Of a DNA stretch of 64,000 nucleotides, positions 34,935 to 45,046 are shown one piece after another. Every line of letters starts with the position of its first letter. Position 1 is the first letter of the stretch. Location: contig NZ_JAJITC010000003.1 in assembly GCF_020881035.1 (NCBI RefSeq), positions 1 to 64,000 on the forward strand, read 5' to 3'. A program made the position numbers and the translations under genes. This stretch comes from Paraburkholderia translucens (GTDB taxonomy: Bacteria; Pseudomonadota; Gammaproteobacteria; Burkholderiales; Burkholderiaceae). Under the pieces are notes generated by a model. The model was not told where the DNA came from. It ran no database searches and worked only from the letters and a program-made list of their open reading frames with translations.

Positions 34935-37466
34935 TCAGCGAGGGTTCTTCTGAATCACCAAAGGTCCGCCCATAACGGTTGCCCGATGCGTATCAGCCAC
35001 GTTGAGCTTAAGCGTATGCACGGCTGGGCCAGGCAGGAACGGCGCCACATCGCCGCGCACCCACGTTTCATGTCCCGCCAGAAAATACGGCGACAGTGGA
35101 TTGCCGGACTGTCCGCCGGGCATCTCGAAGATGCCGTCCTGCTCACGCCCTGGCGATACTGCAAAACGCTCGGATGCGCCGAACACCGGTGACTGCACGC
35201 GCGGCATATTGATGTCGCCCGGCAGCGGATCGCCCGGCGTGCTGAGCCAGCTGCGCACCCACGGCAGCCACGACGGCACGATCCGCGCGAACGGATGCGC
35301 GATTGCCGAGCGGTTGCGCTCGCCCCAGCGTGCATCTTCAGGCTTCGTGCCCTTCGGCAATTGCGCGATCGAGCGGTCGATCCGATCCAGCACGAACGCG
35401 CGCCAGTCCGCGAAGCCCTCGGGTATCCACGCGTGCTGGCCGGCGAGCGTCTCCATTGTCGCCTCGTAACGCGAGTTCGCCGCCCGATAGCTGAGCTCGG
35501 GTGCGATCGCGGTCATCTGCTTGTCGAGCGCACCGAACCAGGCGTCGTACAGGGAGTAGTAGAACGCGCGCACCAGCCGGTAGCCGACCGCAGTCACATC
35601 CGCGTGACCATCCCAGGTTTCGACGAGCCGGCGGAATGCCGCGCGTTCGGGATGGCCGTTGAGAGCGGTCGCGTCGAGCGCGTCGAGGGCAGTGCGTCGC
35701 CAGTGTTCAATCCAGAAAGCCCGGTCGTCGGTCTGCACCGCCAGCATGTCGCGCTCGGTCGCATGCGGCAACGCGAGCAGATCGTCGCGAATCTGCGTCG
35801 CGCGTGCGCCGAGATCGGCGCCCGCATCGCCGATGCGTGCTGCCTCGCCCGGTGGCAACGTCCGGTTGTTCGCAGTCCAGATGCGGCCCGCCGGCGGATC
35901 GGTGCGCAACGGATACTCAGCGGGAGGCAGATACTTCTGCCAACCACTATAGGTATCGGAGCGGAACGGGAGGCTGGCGAGCGCCGTGGCATCCGCATCG
36001 GCAAAGCGCGGCAGGGGACCGGCGAGCGTCCAACCGATATGGCCCTGTGCATCAGCCGCCATGAAATTCTGCGTTGGCAGGCCGAAGGTCTGCGCAGCGT
36101 GCAACGCGTCGATGACGTTCGACACGCTTTCGAGCTGCATGAGGTTCACGTTGATCGCCTGCGGATCCTGCGCAACCCAATGCAAGGCATACGCATGCGG
36201 GCCCACCACGATCTGGGGCCCCCAGCGGGTTTGCACGACCGGAAGATCGACACTCGCGCCGCCGTTCACGTCGAGGCGCTCATGGATCACCTGCGCCGTC
36301 TGCCAGCCGCCGTCGGGCACTCCATAGCGAAGCGGATCGTCCGGGTCGCGCAGCAGTTCGATGAGATCGATGAACCGCCCGTAGCTGTTCGTGAATCCCC
36401 AGGCAATATGGCCGTTGCTGCCGCTCACGACGAGTGGCGTGCCCGGCAAGCTCACTCCCGTGATGCGCCGCACGCTGCCCTCTGGCGCGGGATAGACCAG
36501 CGATAACCGGTACCAGATGTTCGGCAGCGACAAGCCGAGGTGCATGTCGCTCGCGAGCAGCGCGCGTCCTTCCACGCCGTGCGCACCGTCGACCGCGAAT
36601 CCATTGCTGCCGACCATCGAATCGACGTGAGCCCCGGCGTCGATGAGTCTGGGTACGCTGCTCAATGACCCGCTGGTCTGCGCGTCGAAGTCCGCGGCGG
36701 ACCGCGTTGCGGCCAGCCACGGCGGCGGCGTCGCGGGCAGGGCGGGGGGTGACGGCGCGAATGCGCGCATGCCGTCGAGCGGAGCATCCCAGCGGCTCGT
36801 TGCGGGCAGCAGGAACGCAAGCAGGTCCGCAGGCAGCCGCTCGCGCAGCGCCGCGCGTGACAGCACGTGCGTGACCTGGCCGTACTGCAGGTCGATGTAC
36901 ATGGCATAGACGGCGAGCAACGTGTCCTCGGGACGCCACGGGACCGGTTGCGTGCCCAGCAGCCAGTATTCGAACGGCCGCGCGCGAAGCGAGCGCAGGC
37001 CGTCGTTGACGCCCGTCGCATAGTGTTCGATCAGTTGCCTCTGCTCTGCGGGCAACGCGGCGAGCGCCGCCCGCGCGTGTTCGCGAAAACGCATCGGCCG
37101 GTCGCGCCGGTCCAGCGCCAGCGCAGCCGGACCCATGAGCGCGGCCATCTCGCCGGCGGCGACCCGGCGCAGCAGATCCATCTGAAAGAAGCGGTCCTGT
37201 GCGTGAACGAAACCGGTCGCATACGCGACGTCGTCCCGCGTGCTGCCTTGCACCGTGGGCACGCCGAGCGCGTCGCGCGCGATTGTCACCGTTGCCGATA
37301 CCGGCGCGGCGCGCGTGCCGTCGAGTTGCGGCAGGCTCGCCCGCAGAGTCAACCCGGTTGCCACCACCAACGCGACCAGAACGGTGACTACGGCGCACAG
37401 CAGAATCAGCGGCCACGCGCGGCGCCGCTTTTGCGGGAATGGCTCGAACGGATCATTGCGGATCAT
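34935..37466 (-). CDS. Penicillin acylase family (Ntn) hydrolase
   Basis: The 843-residue protein has an N-terminal membrane anchor (RRRAWPLILLCAVVTVLVALVVATGLTL, 13-40) and the penicillin acylase fold. The autocatalytic site is near GSNGF at 286-290, with S287 as the presumed beta-chain nucleophile. Further family motifs are YATGFVHAQDRFFQMDLLRR, SNGHIAWGFTNSYGRF and NNRTLPPG. Relatives include penicillin G, cephalosporin and acyl-homoserine-lactone acylases; which one applies cannot be read from sequence. It is transcribed alone, toward the island. The N-terminal anchor suggests a periplasmic location. Confidence 0.9.
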   Translation of the reverse strand: MIRNDPFEPFPQKRRRAWPLILLCAVVTVLVALVVATGLTLRASLPQLDGTRAAPVSATVTIARDALGVPTVQGSTRDDVAYATGFVHAQDRFFQMDLLRRVAAGEMAALMGPAALALDRRDRPMRFREHARAALAALPAEQRQLIEHYATGVNDGLRSLRARPFEYWLLGTQPVPWRPEDTLLAVYAMYIDLQYGQVTHVLSRAALRERLPADLLAFLLPATSRWDAPLDGMRAFAPSPPALPATPPPWLAATRSAADFDAQTSGSLSSVPRLIDAGAHVDSMVGSNGFAVDGAHGVEGRALLASDMHLGLSLPNIWYRLSLVYPAPEGSVRRITGVSLPGTPLVVSGSNGHIAWGFTNSYGRFIDLIELLRDPDDPLRYGVPDGGWQTAQVIHERLDVNGGASVDLPVVQTRWGPQIVVGPHAYALHWVAQDPQAINVNLMQLESVSNVIDALHAAQTFGLPTQNFMAADAQGHIGWTLAGPLPRFADADATALASLPFRSDTYSGWQKYLPPAEYPLRTDPPAGRIWTANNRTLPPGEAARIGDAGADLGARATQIRDDLLALPHATERDMLAVQTDDRAFWIEHWRRTALDALDATALNGHPERAAFRRLVETWDGHADVTAVGYRLVRAFYYSLYDAWFGALDKQMTAIAPELSYRAANSRYEATMETLAGQHAWIPEGFADWRAFVLDRIDRSIAQLPKGTKPEDARWGERNRSAIAHPFARIVPSWLPWVRSWLSTPGDPLPGDINMPRVQSPVFGASERFAVSPGREQDGIFEMPGGQSGNPLSPYFLAGHETWVRGDVAPFLPGPAVHTLKLNVADTHRATVMGGPLVIQKNPR

Positions 37467-38073
37467 GCAGGCGGTTGTCCAATGCTTGCTGCAACGGCAA
37501 TCTCATCGCCGAAATGCCTTGCGACGATAGCATGGCCGTGTGGAGACAATATGCGTGGACGTCACTGGAGCCGGATAATGATCATCGTCGCGCTCCGGAT
37601 GGCATGGATTTTTTTCAGAGAAGTGAGGCTTTGTGGCCTCCATAAAGGCACTCGGTTTATCTGACGTCCGTATTCGAAGCCCTCCTTTTTGCGCACTCGC
37701 GCGCTCGCCTGATGCGCCGCGGAGCTAAATGTCAGCCAGCTCAAATGCGGCTTTGGCCGACGAATGGGCGATCGGGTCAGCCGTCGTACGAGCACTCCAG
37801 ATCCGAAAGCTGACGGACGAGCTACTCGCACCTTTCGGGCATTGCGGACGCTTCGCCACAGACCTCGTCGGGCAGCAGCATCGTGCTAACCGGCCGTTCG
37901 CGCGAGCCTGCTCCCGAGCGGCGACTCTCCAATCGGCGAATACGAACTTACGACCCACAACGGTCCTTTGCCTTTCTCAATACCGGCCATTCGCGACAAG
38001 TCGAGCGCAACTGGTCACTGAGCACTCCTGCCAGCGCCTTCCGATGACGCGTTGCCGGCAGCCTCCGGGTAAC
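37467..38073. other. Gene-poor interval with coding-like frames on both strands
   Basis: About 600 bp separate the acylase gene's start from the LysR stop. A plus-strand frame at 37729-38118 and a minus-strand frame at 37725-37958 look protein-like. The minus frame reads RKFVFADWRVAAREQARANG and then CCCPTRSVAKRPQCPKG. Neither has a good ribosome binding site. Such mirror frames are typical of a dispersed non-coding repeat rather than a gene. I assign no function. Confidence 0.35.
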
Positions 38074-38970
38074 CTACGAGCGCCGTATGTAAGCCTTCAA
38101 ACCCGCCGCAATCGCTGAGAACGTCACCGCACAACGTGCGCTCTCGCGCAGGTCCTCGTGCATGGCCACCCAGGTGTCCATCGCAATCGAGAAGCTGGCC
38201 GGTAACACGCGTATCAGCGCCTTGTCCTGCGCGGTCAACGCCGCCTGGCACACGCCAATGCCGAAGCCCGCGCGGATGGCGGCTAGCTGGGCCAGGTCGC
38301 TGTCGGCGCGAAACGCCAGGGCAGCGCGCGAGAACACTGGGAATTGATCCTGGAGCCGGCGGATGAATGCGTTCTCGTGATCAAAGCCGACGATCGCGTG
38401 ACGGGACAACTCATCCATCGATTTCGGCGTGCCGTGCGCTGCCAGATAGTGTTCGTGAGCATACAAACCGAGTTCGACGGCGCCTACGCGTCTGGCCACC
38501 AACGCGTCCTGCGTGGGCCGGAGCATGCGCACCGCGATGTCCGCCTCGCGGTGCAGTAAATCATCCACCTTGTTCGACAACACCAGTTCGATGACCAGTT
38601 CAGGGTGCTCGCGCCGCAATGCAGCGAGGATAGGCGGGAGCACCTCGACGCCCATGACCTCGCTTGCGGTCAATCGCACCGTACCGCGAACGCCTGCCCC
38701 GTGGCTGCTGGCCACCCGGAGCAGCGCCGCAGAGGTCGCGGCCACGCCGGCGGCATAGGGCCTCAGTTCGAGCGCAGCATCGGTAGGCGCGAAGCCATCG
38801 AACGAGCGCGTGAAGAGCTTTAACGCCAGTGCCGATTCCAGACCGTCGATGTGACGGCCGACCGTCGGTTGGGTCATCCCCATCGCGCGCGCGGCCGCTG
38901 ACAGTGAACCTGTCTCCAGGACCGTCAGAAAAGTGCGGTACCACTCCCAGTTCGGTTCGCGTTGAATCAT
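38074..38970 (-). CDS. LysR-family transcriptional regulator
   Basis: The 298-residue protein begins with a LysR winged helix (WEWYRTFLTVLETGSLSAAARAMGMTQPTVGRHIDGLE) and has a substrate-binding domain with GVRGTVRLTASEVMGVEVLPPILAAL and a GFGIGVCQAAL segment. The ATG at 38970 was chosen over 38979 and 39036 because the product starts just before the conserved helix. It is divergent from the epimerase operon, whose promoter region lies within 120-360 bp, so that is its likely target. Confidence 0.85.
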   Translation of the reverse strand: MIQREPNWEWYRTFLTVLETGSLSAAARAMGMTQPTVGRHIDGLESALALKLFTRSFDGFAPTDAALELRPYAAGVAATSAALLRVASSHGAGVRGTVRLTASEVMGVEVLPPILAALRREHPELVIELVLSNKVDDLLHREADIAVRMLRPTQDALVARRVGAVELGLYAHEHYLAAHGTPKSMDELSRHAIVGFDHENAFIRRLQDQFPVFSRAALAFRADSDLAQLAAIRAGFGIGVCQAALTAQDKALIRVLPASFSIAMDTWVAMHEDLRESARCAVTFSAIAAGLKAYIRRS

Positions 38971-39083
38971 GGTATGCATTTTTGTATAGGCGCGATAGCA
39001 ATCTAGGCGATTTTCGTTTGGCTGTCTATTGAGCAAACTACGGTCTCCAGCAGCAGGATCGATCGAAGTCTAAGGAGCGAAAA

Positions 39084-39308
39084 ATGAACATCGCAGCCAT
39101 CGAGGCGCGGACATCTCCGCGCCAGGGTACCTGCGTCACAGCCGTGTGGACCCGGCGGGGTGTCAACGTAGTGTTCGCTGCTTCCGTCGCAGCGCTCGAA
39201 GCCTGGCTGCGGGCACCGGTTCAACCCGTTCTCGATGCGTATCTGGGCACTGTGCTCGCTCGTGCCTCATCGATCTCTGTTGCGATCTTTCGCCACCTCT
39301 CGTCGTGA
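39084..39308 (+). CDS. Possible small hypothetical protein
   Basis: A 74-codon frame starts at ATG with TAAGGAGCGAAAA upstream, a good ribosome binding site. The product is hydrophobic and Ala/Val-rich (VNVVFAASVAALEAWLRAPVQPVLDAYLG) and resembles no family I know. It ends 25 bp before the epimerase GTG, so it could be a leader or translational enhancer of that operon. It could also be a false frame. Confidence 0.35.
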   Translation: MNIAAIEARTSPRQGTCVTAVWTRRGVNVVFAASVAALEAWLRAPVQPVLDAYLGTVLARASSISVAIFRHLSS

Positions 39309-39333
39309 GCTTTCATCCCCAAGGAGAATCATC

Positions 39334-40299
39334 GTGTCCAAAGTAGCCCTGTTCGGCGCCGCAGGCGTTATCGGTCAAAGCATTGCCTCCTCCCTCCGTT
39401 GCAGCGGCCGTCCCTACCGCGTCGTCGGCCGTACCGAAGCAAGCCTGCGCGAGGCATTCGGCGCCGACCCGCTTGCTGAGATCGTCACCTGGAACCCTGA
39501 CTCGCCCGCCTCGGTGCTGGCCGCGGCGAAGGGCATCGAGACGCTGATTTATATGGTCGGCGTGAACTACTGGCAGTTCGAACTGCATCCGGAGCTGATG
39601 CGCAAGACGATTGATGGTGCGGTCGCCGCCGGGGTCAAAAACATCATTTTGATTGGCACCGTGTACCCGTACGGCAAGTCCCGCGCCAACCCGGTACGCG
39701 AAGACCATCCGCGTGAGCCGCACACGTACAAGGGCCGCATGCGCAAGGCGCAGGAGGATCTGCTGATGCAAGCGCATGGCGACGGCCGCATCAACGCAAC
39801 TGTCCTGCGCTTGCCGGACTTCTATGGACCCGGCGTGGAAGCCAGTCTGCTGCACCGCGCGGCGCAGGCTGCAGTGAACGGCGGCGCCGCAGACATGGTC
39901 GGGCCGATCGACCGCCCGCACGAGTTTGTCTTCGTACCGGACGTGGGGCCGGTGGTCGCGCGGCTGGTCGATACCCCCGCCGCGTTCGGGAAAATCTGGA
40001 ACTTCGCCGGCGTGGGTGTCACGACGCAGCGCGCACTCGTGTCGGAAATGGAACGCCAGACTGGCAACAAGATCAGGTTACGCGTGGCAGGCAACATGAT
40101 GCTGCGTCTGATCGGCCTGTTCAACCCATTCATGCGAGAGATGGTCGAGATGAACTACCTGATGACCGACCAGCTGATCATGGACGATTCGGCGCTGCAG
40201 CAACTGATCGGGCCGATCCGTAAGACGTCGTATGTAGAAGGCGTCCGGCAGACGCTTGCCGCTGTGGCAAATACCCGAGCGCTGGTCACCGCAGCCTGA
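39334..40299 (+). CDS. NAD-dependent epimerase/dehydratase family protein (atypical SDR)
   Basis: The 321-residue protein starts at GTG with AAGGAGAATCATC upstream; the frame extending to 39235 has no such site. N-terminal GAAGVIGQS is the Rossmann motif, GTVYPYGKSRANPVRED and YKGRMRKAQEDLL form the catalytic region (the usual YxxxK is replaced by Y-K-G-R-M-R-K). The C-terminal FVPDVGPVV and NYLMTDQL match extended SDRs. Substrate unknown. It is followed after 8 bp by an SRPBCC protein, so the two form an operon. Confidence 0.75.
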   Translation: MSKVALFGAAGVIGQSIASSLRCSGRPYRVVGRTEASLREAFGADPLAEIVTWNPDSPASVLAAAKGIETLIYMVGVNYWQFELHPELMRKTIDGAVAAGVKNIILIGTVYPYGKSRANPVREDHPREPHTYKGRMRKAQEDLLMQAHGDGRINATVLRLPDFYGPGVEASLLHRAAQAAVNGGAADMVGPIDRPHEFVFVPDVGPVVARLVDTPAAFGKIWNFAGVGVTTQRALVSEMERQTGNKIRLRVAGNMMLRLIGLFNPFMREMVEMNYLMTDQLIMDDSALQQLIGPIRKTSYVEGVRQTLAAVANTRALVTAA

Positions 40300-40307
40300 G
40301 CGCCGTC

Positions 40308-40889
40308 ATGAAAAACATCATTTCCAGCGCAGCCGCGCGCTTCGTCGCCCGTGCCTCTGTTCTGACGAGCATCGCGGTAGTCGCTGTTGCACTGCTCGCG
40401 GCAGAAGAGGCACACGCGGGGACTACCGTCGATATCGATCTGGCGGCTCCAGTAGTGTCGCGCCATGACGTTGACATCGATGCGCCGCTTTCGACCGTGT
40501 GGGCAGTTCAAACCAACATCTCGGCGTGGCCGACGTGGCGCCCCACAGTGACTGCCGCCCACTTTGACGGGACGCTGTCCGCCGGATCGGCATTCAAATG
40601 GGAGGAAGGCGGCTTGAAGATCACTTCTACGGTCCGGGAAATCGTGCCGCAGCGAAGAATCGTCTGGACAGGCCCGGCGCAAGGAATCTTCGCGGTGCAT
40701 GTTTGGGAGTTCTCCGCAACGGGGCGCGGCGTCCATGTGCACACCGAGGAGTCATGGAGCGGTGACGTCGTGAGGGCCAACGCCACGACTTTGCAACCGA
40801 TGCTGGATGGAGCCCTGGGGGATTGGCTGACGCGACTCAAGCAGGTCAGCGAAGCTGACTCGCCGCAGCGCCAGCAGAAGACTCAGTAA
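40308..40889 (+). CDS. Exported SRPBCC family protein
   Basis: The 193-residue protein has a Sec signal (about residues 1-38, ending AAEEAHAG) and a START-like SRPBCC domain with SRHDVDIDAPLSTVWAVQTNISAWPTWRPTV, a pattern close to polyketide cyclase/dehydrase-like proteins. The mature domain would lie in the periplasm and bind a hydrophobic ligand. It overlaps nothing and lies 8 bp after the epimerase stop. The Glu/Gln/Lys-rich C-terminus is disordered. Confidence 0.75.
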   Translation: MKNIISSAAARFVARASVLTSIAVVAVALLAAEEAHAGTTVDIDLAAPVVSRHDVDIDAPLSTVWAVQTNISAWPTWRPTVTAAHFDGTLSAGSAFKWEEGGLKITSTVREIVPQRRIVWTGPAQGIFAVHVWEFSATGRGVHVHTEESWSGDVVRANATTLQPMLDGALGDWLTRLKQVSEADSPQRQQKTQ

Positions 40890-40989
40890 ATGCTTGATTC
40901 GAGACATGCCGGATAGGCAGCGTCAAGCAGCATGGCCAACGTCAGTCAAGATAATTTGCGGTTGGCCGACCGATAAACAACCAGGGAGC

Positions 40990-42003
40990 TTAGCGCTCTT
41001 CCACCCGCTTTTCGCTGTCGAGCTCGGCGAGAAGAGCAGACGCATAGCGCTCCCCCGCAGCGGCGCCCTTCGGCACGGCCTGCTCAATTTCGCCAAGCTC
41101 ACGTTCCGTCAGTCGAAGTTCGATGGAGCCAAGAGCCTCCTGAAGCCTCGCGCGCGTGCGTGCACCCACCAGTGGCACGATGTCCATCCCCTGCGCCGAC
41201 ACCCACGCAATCGCCAGTTGGGCAACGGTCACGCCCTTGCGCTCTGCCACCTTGCGAAGCGTTTCGACCAAAGCCAGATTGTGAGAGGCATTGTCGCCCT
41301 GAAATCGAGGACTGATGGCCCGAAAATCGTTTGGCCTCGCGCCAGCTTGCCAGTGTCCGCTAATCAGACCGCGAGAGAGCACGCCGTAGGCGGTGATGCC
41401 AATGCCAAGCGAGCGGCAGGTAGGCAAAATATCATCTTCAATCCCGCGTGAGATCAGCGAGTATTCGATCTGGAGGTCGCTGATCGTGTGGACGTTTGCC
41501 GCGCGCCGGATCGAATCCGCGCCGAGTTCGGAGAGGCCGATGTGCCGTACGTAGCCCGCCTTGACCAGATCCGCGATTGCGCCAACCGTGTCTTCGATCG
41601 GGACATTCGGATCGAGCCTTGCCGGCCGGTAAATGTCGATGTGATCGACTCCCAGCCGTTGCAGCGAATACGCGACGAAGTTTCGCACGGCCTGCGGACG
41701 GGCGTCATATCCGTGCCAGCCGCGAGCCGGATCGCGCAGCGCGCCGAACTTGACGCTGATCTGCACCGAGTCACGACGTGATGGTGGAAGCACGGACAAC
41801 GCCTCGCGTATCAGCAGCTCATTGTGACCCATGCCGTAGAAGTCGCCGGTATCCAGCAGCGTAATGCCTGCTTCGATCGCGGCGTGTAGTGTCGCGATGC
41901 TTTCGCTGCGATCGGCCGGCCCGTACAGGTCGGAGATGCCCATGCAACCCAGTCCGATGGCGGATACAGCTGGCCCCTTCTGGCCGAGGATGCGTGCTTT
42001 CAT
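40990..42003 (-). CDS. Aldo/keto reductase, AKR13-like
   Basis: The 337-residue protein begins [29 protein letters not shown], the signature of AKR13/YajO-like reductases. The catalytic D, Y and K are present in [14 protein letters not shown] and [10 protein letters not shown]. The usual catalytic His of the HRxDP motif is replaced by Arg: [16 protein letters not shown] in place of YQHRVDP, which is found in a minority of the group. The ATG at 42003 follows TTTGAGGAGAACGCAC on the coding strand. The frame reaching 42198 is antisense of the next gene and is rejected. Probably in one operon with the two downstream SDR genes. Confidence 0.85.
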   Translation of the reverse strand: MKARILGQKGPAVSAIGLGCMGISDLYGPADRSESIATLHAAIEAGITLLDTGDFYGMGHNELLIREALSVLPPSRRDSVQISVKFGALRDPARGWHGYDARPQAVRNFVAYSLQRLGVDHIDIYRPARLDPNVPIEDTVGAIADLVKAGYVRHIGLSELGADSIRRAANVHTISDLQIEYSLISRGIEDDILPTCRSLGIGITAYGVLSRGLISGHWQAGARPNDFRAISPRFQGDNASHNLALVETLRKVAERKGVTVAQLAIAWVSAQGMDIVPLVGARTRARLQEALGSIELRLTERELGEIEQAVPKGAAAGERYASALLAELDSEKRVEER

Positions 42004-42040
42004 GTGCGTTCTCCTCAAAAAAATCACGTGGGCAAAGCGG

Positions 42041-42937
42041 TTACCAGGTGCGCGGCCGGAGCAGGTCGGACATACCGACTCGATGCAGCATTTCGGCTCT
42101 GAGACGGTCGAGCACGGCGAATCCGACATCCGCGCCGTCCTGCGCTGGATCAACGTGGACGCGAAACGGTCGCCGACCCATAGGCGCGTCGACCGCATCG
42201 ACGATGGCGTGCGCTACGAGACTTGCATCGGCGTCGGGCGGCACGATTGCGGCGAATGCCTGCTGGATACGCTCGCCCAGCCCCGCACAGGGCCCTTTTT
42301 CGTACTGACCGAGTACGCCCTGATCTTGCGGGCGGCCTGCATGCGCGAAGTGGTTCGTGCCGGACGTGAAGGCCCCGGGAACGACAATCGAGGTTTCAAT
42401 GCCCCACGGCGACAGTTCTCGCGCGTACTGAACCGCGATGGCATCCATCGCGGCTTTCGCTGCGAAGTACGGCGCGAGGTAAGGCGGAGTGCCGCCTGCG
42501 GAACTGCTACTCGACACCCAGAGCACCAGCCCCTTTTTTTCCGCGCGCATGTGCGGCACAACCGCCCGATTGACGTGCTGGGTGCCCACTACGTTCGTGT
42601 CGTAAAGCTGGGCGAACTGCTCGGGTGTGAACGCCTCGGCTGGACCGAAGGCCATATGACCCGCGTTATGAACGATGACGTCGATGTGGCCGGCCTCCCT
42701 CACAACTCGAGCGATGGCGTTATCGACCGAAGGCTGCGACGAGACGTCCATCTCCGCGGTGCGAAGATCCGCTGGGCAGGTGCGGGCGAATTCGCGCATC
42801 TGCGCGACAGTGGAGGCGTTACGTCCTTCGGTTGCACGCATGGTCGCGTAGACGGTATGACCCGCCCGTGCGAGCGCCTCGGCGGCGAGGCGGCCGAAGC
42901 CGCTGGAAGCGCCGGTTACGACGATGACTTGTTTCAC
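42041..42937 (-). CDS. SDR family oxidoreductase
   Basis: The 298-residue classical SDR has [19 protein letters not shown] and a catalytic S/Y/K in [24 protein letters not shown]. The GTG at 42937 was chosen because AAGGAGATCAAC lies immediately upstream; the ATG at 42973 would overlap the next gene's stop codon and lacks a site. Substrate unknown. It lies between the reductase at 40990 and the SDR at 42970, all on the same strand. Confidence 0.78.
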   Translation of the reverse strand: MKQVIVVTGASSGFGRLAAEALARAGHTVYATMRATEGRNASTVAQMREFARTCPADLRTAEMDVSSQPSVDNAIARVVREAGHIDVIVHNAGHMAFGPAEAFTPEQFAQLYDTNVVGTQHVNRAVVPHMRAEKKGLVLWVSSSSSAGGTPPYLAPYFAAKAAMDAIAVQYARELSPWGIETSIVVPGAFTSGTNHFAHAGRPQDQGVLGQYEKGPCAGLGERIQQAFAAIVPPDADASLVAHAIVDAVDAPMGRRPFRVHVDPAQDGADVGFAVLDRLRAEMLHRVGMSDLLRPRTW

Positions 42938-42969
42938 GTTGATCTCCTTGTCTGGTGGATGGTCGTCGC

Positions 42970-43731
42970 TCAAATGATTCCGCCATTCACGCGAAGGGTT
43001 TGTCCGTCAATCCAGCTCGCGGCGTTGCTAACGAGGAAGGCGACCACTTCGGAGATGTCCGCCGGCTCGCCGAGTCGTTCCATGGGCGCCGCCTTGGCGA
43101 TGCGTTCGACCTGCTCGGGCGTCTTGTCCTTGAGAAAAAGCTCGGTTGCGGTCGGCCCGGGCGCGACAGCGTTCACTGTGATATTCCGGCCGCGCAGCTC
43201 CTTGGCGAAGATGTTGGTCATCGTCTCGACGGCTGCTTTCGTCGCGGCATAGACGGAATATCCAGGCTGCGAAAGACCGTTCATGCTGCTGGAGAAATTC
43301 ACGATGCGGCCACCGGCGCGCAATCTTTTGGCGGCAGCGCGCAGCGTGTTGAAGGTTCCCTTCAGGTTGATGGCGACAAGCCGGTCGAACAGCGCGTCGT
43401 CGGTGTCGACGAGCGAGACGAGGCCGGGCTGCATGATCCCCGCGTTGTTGACGAGAATGTCCACACCGCCGAACAACGTGATGGCGGTATCGAACATTGC
43501 AGCCACCTGGGCAGGCACCGTCACGTCGGCGCGAATCGCCGCCGCCCGCCCGCCCGCGGCCTGAATCGATTCCACGACCGCCAATGCGTCGGCTTCGCGC
43601 CCCGCATAGTTGACGACGACGGCGATGCCGTCCGCGGCCAGGCGTTGCGCGATCGCTGCGCCGATTCCACGGGAAGCGCCAGTGACAATAGCGACCTTGG
43701 CGGCTTGTGCATGGTTGGCTTGGGTACTCAT
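42970..43731 (-). CDS. SDR family oxidoreductase, FabG-like
   Basis: The 253-residue SDR has TGASRGIGAA, NNAGIMQPG, the catalytic S/Y/K in NFSSSMNGLSQPGYSVYAATKAA and a C-terminal INGGII-type end (LRVNGGII). The ATG at 43731 follows AAGGAGATTTGCC on the coding strand, preferable to the frame reaching 43776. Family only; substrate open. The last base of the stop is at 42970. It is divergent from a LysR regulator 108 bp away, which probably controls this reductase/SDR operon. Confidence 0.85.
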   Translation of the reverse strand: MSTQANHAQAAKVAIVTGASRGIGAAIAQRLAADGIAVVVNYAGREADALAVVESIQAAGGRAAAIRADVTVPAQVAAMFDTAITLFGGVDILVNNAGIMQPGLVSLVDTDDALFDRLVAINLKGTFNTLRAAAKRLRAGGRIVNFSSSMNGLSQPGYSVYAATKAAVETMTNIFAKELRGRNITVNAVAPGPTATELFLKDKTPEQVERIAKAAPMERLGEPADISEVVAFLVSNAASWIDGQTLRVNGGII

Positions 43732-43839
43732 GGCAAATCTCCTTGGGACTGGTGGGTGTGACTGCGATGAGTGCATTTTCGTGAGGAGGCCACTCCAACG
43801 GTAGTGGCATGACCCGAATATCGGTTATGCTTTTCTCGT

Positions 43840-44769
43840 ATGAGCATCTACGACAATCTTGACCTCCTTCGCGCATTCGTCGCCATCGTCGATAGCGGCA
43901 GCATTTCGGCGGCTGCGCGAAAGCGCCGGCTAAGTCAACCGACGCTGAGCCGACAACTGCAGGCGCTGGAGGCGCAGTCTGGCGCGGCGCTGCTGCGTCG
44001 TGATACGCATCGCATGAGTCTCACCGACGCGGGCCAGCAGATACTCGCGGACGCCCAGACGTTGCTTTCGCTGGCCGAGGAATGTGAAAGCCGGCTGCGC
44101 AGCGATCAGACAGCGTTGAGCGGTCAGATCCGCGTGTTTTCCACCATCGACTTTGGTCAAACGGTCGTCAGTCGCCTGATCAGCAGTTTCATTCAGACGA
44201 ACCCTGCTGTGCGGGTCGAACTCGGATATTCGAATCGGCCTCTGCACATGATCGAGGAGGGCTGCGACGCCGGCATCCTCGCGGGGACGCTCAGTGACGA
44301 GCGGGTCGTGTCCCGCCCGCTGGGTGAGATAACGCGCTGTGTCGTCGGCTCTCCGTCACTGCTGAAGGAGCACAAAAAGCCGCGCAAACCGGCGCACCTG
44401 GCCGGCTTTCCATGGATTGCACTATCGGGAAGTCAGTTCGGCAATCCGAGGCACGTGACGTTGCACTCAGGGTCTGAGAGTTGCTCGCTGGAACTCGAGC
44501 CAGTGTTTTTGACTGAGGGTGGTGCAAGTATCCGCGAAGCGGTTCGCATGGGGCTCGGTCTTGCCGTGCTGCCCGAGTGGTTCGTCGAGGAAGACCTGCT
44601 GGCTCAGCGGATGGTCCGAGTTCTCCCGAAGTGGCGGCCCAAGCCGTGGTCGGCACAAATCGTCTATCCGGCACAGCGAAGAATGCCGCTTCGGGTCAAG
44701 GCATTTGTCGACTTTGCGACGCAATACATGGCAACCGTGCTCAAGCCGCATAAGGCCGCTTCGGGTTGA
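43840..44769 (+). CDS. LysR-family transcriptional regulator divergent from the SDR operon
   Basis: The 309-residue protein has a winged helix (LLRAFVAIVDSGSISAAARKRRLSQPTLSRQLQALE) and an effector domain with IRVFSTIDFGQTVVSRLISSF and GLGLAVLPEWFVEEDLLAQRMV. Position and orientation suggest that it regulates the three oxidoreductase genes to its left. Confidence 0.88.
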   Translation: MSIYDNLDLLRAFVAIVDSGSISAAARKRRLSQPTLSRQLQALEAQSGAALLRRDTHRMSLTDAGQQILADAQTLLSLAEECESRLRSDQTALSGQIRVFSTIDFGQTVVSRLISSFIQTNPAVRVELGYSNRPLHMIEEGCDAGILAGTLSDERVVSRPLGEITRCVVGSPSLLKEHKKPRKPAHLAGFPWIALSGSQFGNPRHVTLHSGSESCSLELEPVFLTEGGASIREAVRMGLGLAVLPEWFVEEDLLAQRMVRVLPKWRPKPWSAQIVYPAQRRMPLRVKAFVDFATQYMATVLKPHKAASG

Positions 44770-45046
44770 AAATCCATCCTTCGCGGGCTGCCGGCCGGCC
44801 CCGAGGCGCGGCGGGTCGTCCATCAGCCTGATCACTGGCCCCCGTGTCGCTAGCTCCGCGGCGTTGTATTGGAAACGCACGACGACGAGCACGTCTTTGC
44901 GGATCGCCACCTTCTCGTAGACAATGCGTCATTTGGGCGACAGACGGGAGGGCGCCACGAAGCCGGACCTGCTTGGCTCGCAAGAACGCTTGCATGGCGC
45001 ACAGTCGGTTTCGTCGTCGCAGCGATTAATCAATACGGGAATGTGA

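Noticed and set aside
41864-43252. 462-codon plus-strand frame over the SDR genes
   Set aside because: Antisense shadow to two SDRs with intact catalytic motifs.
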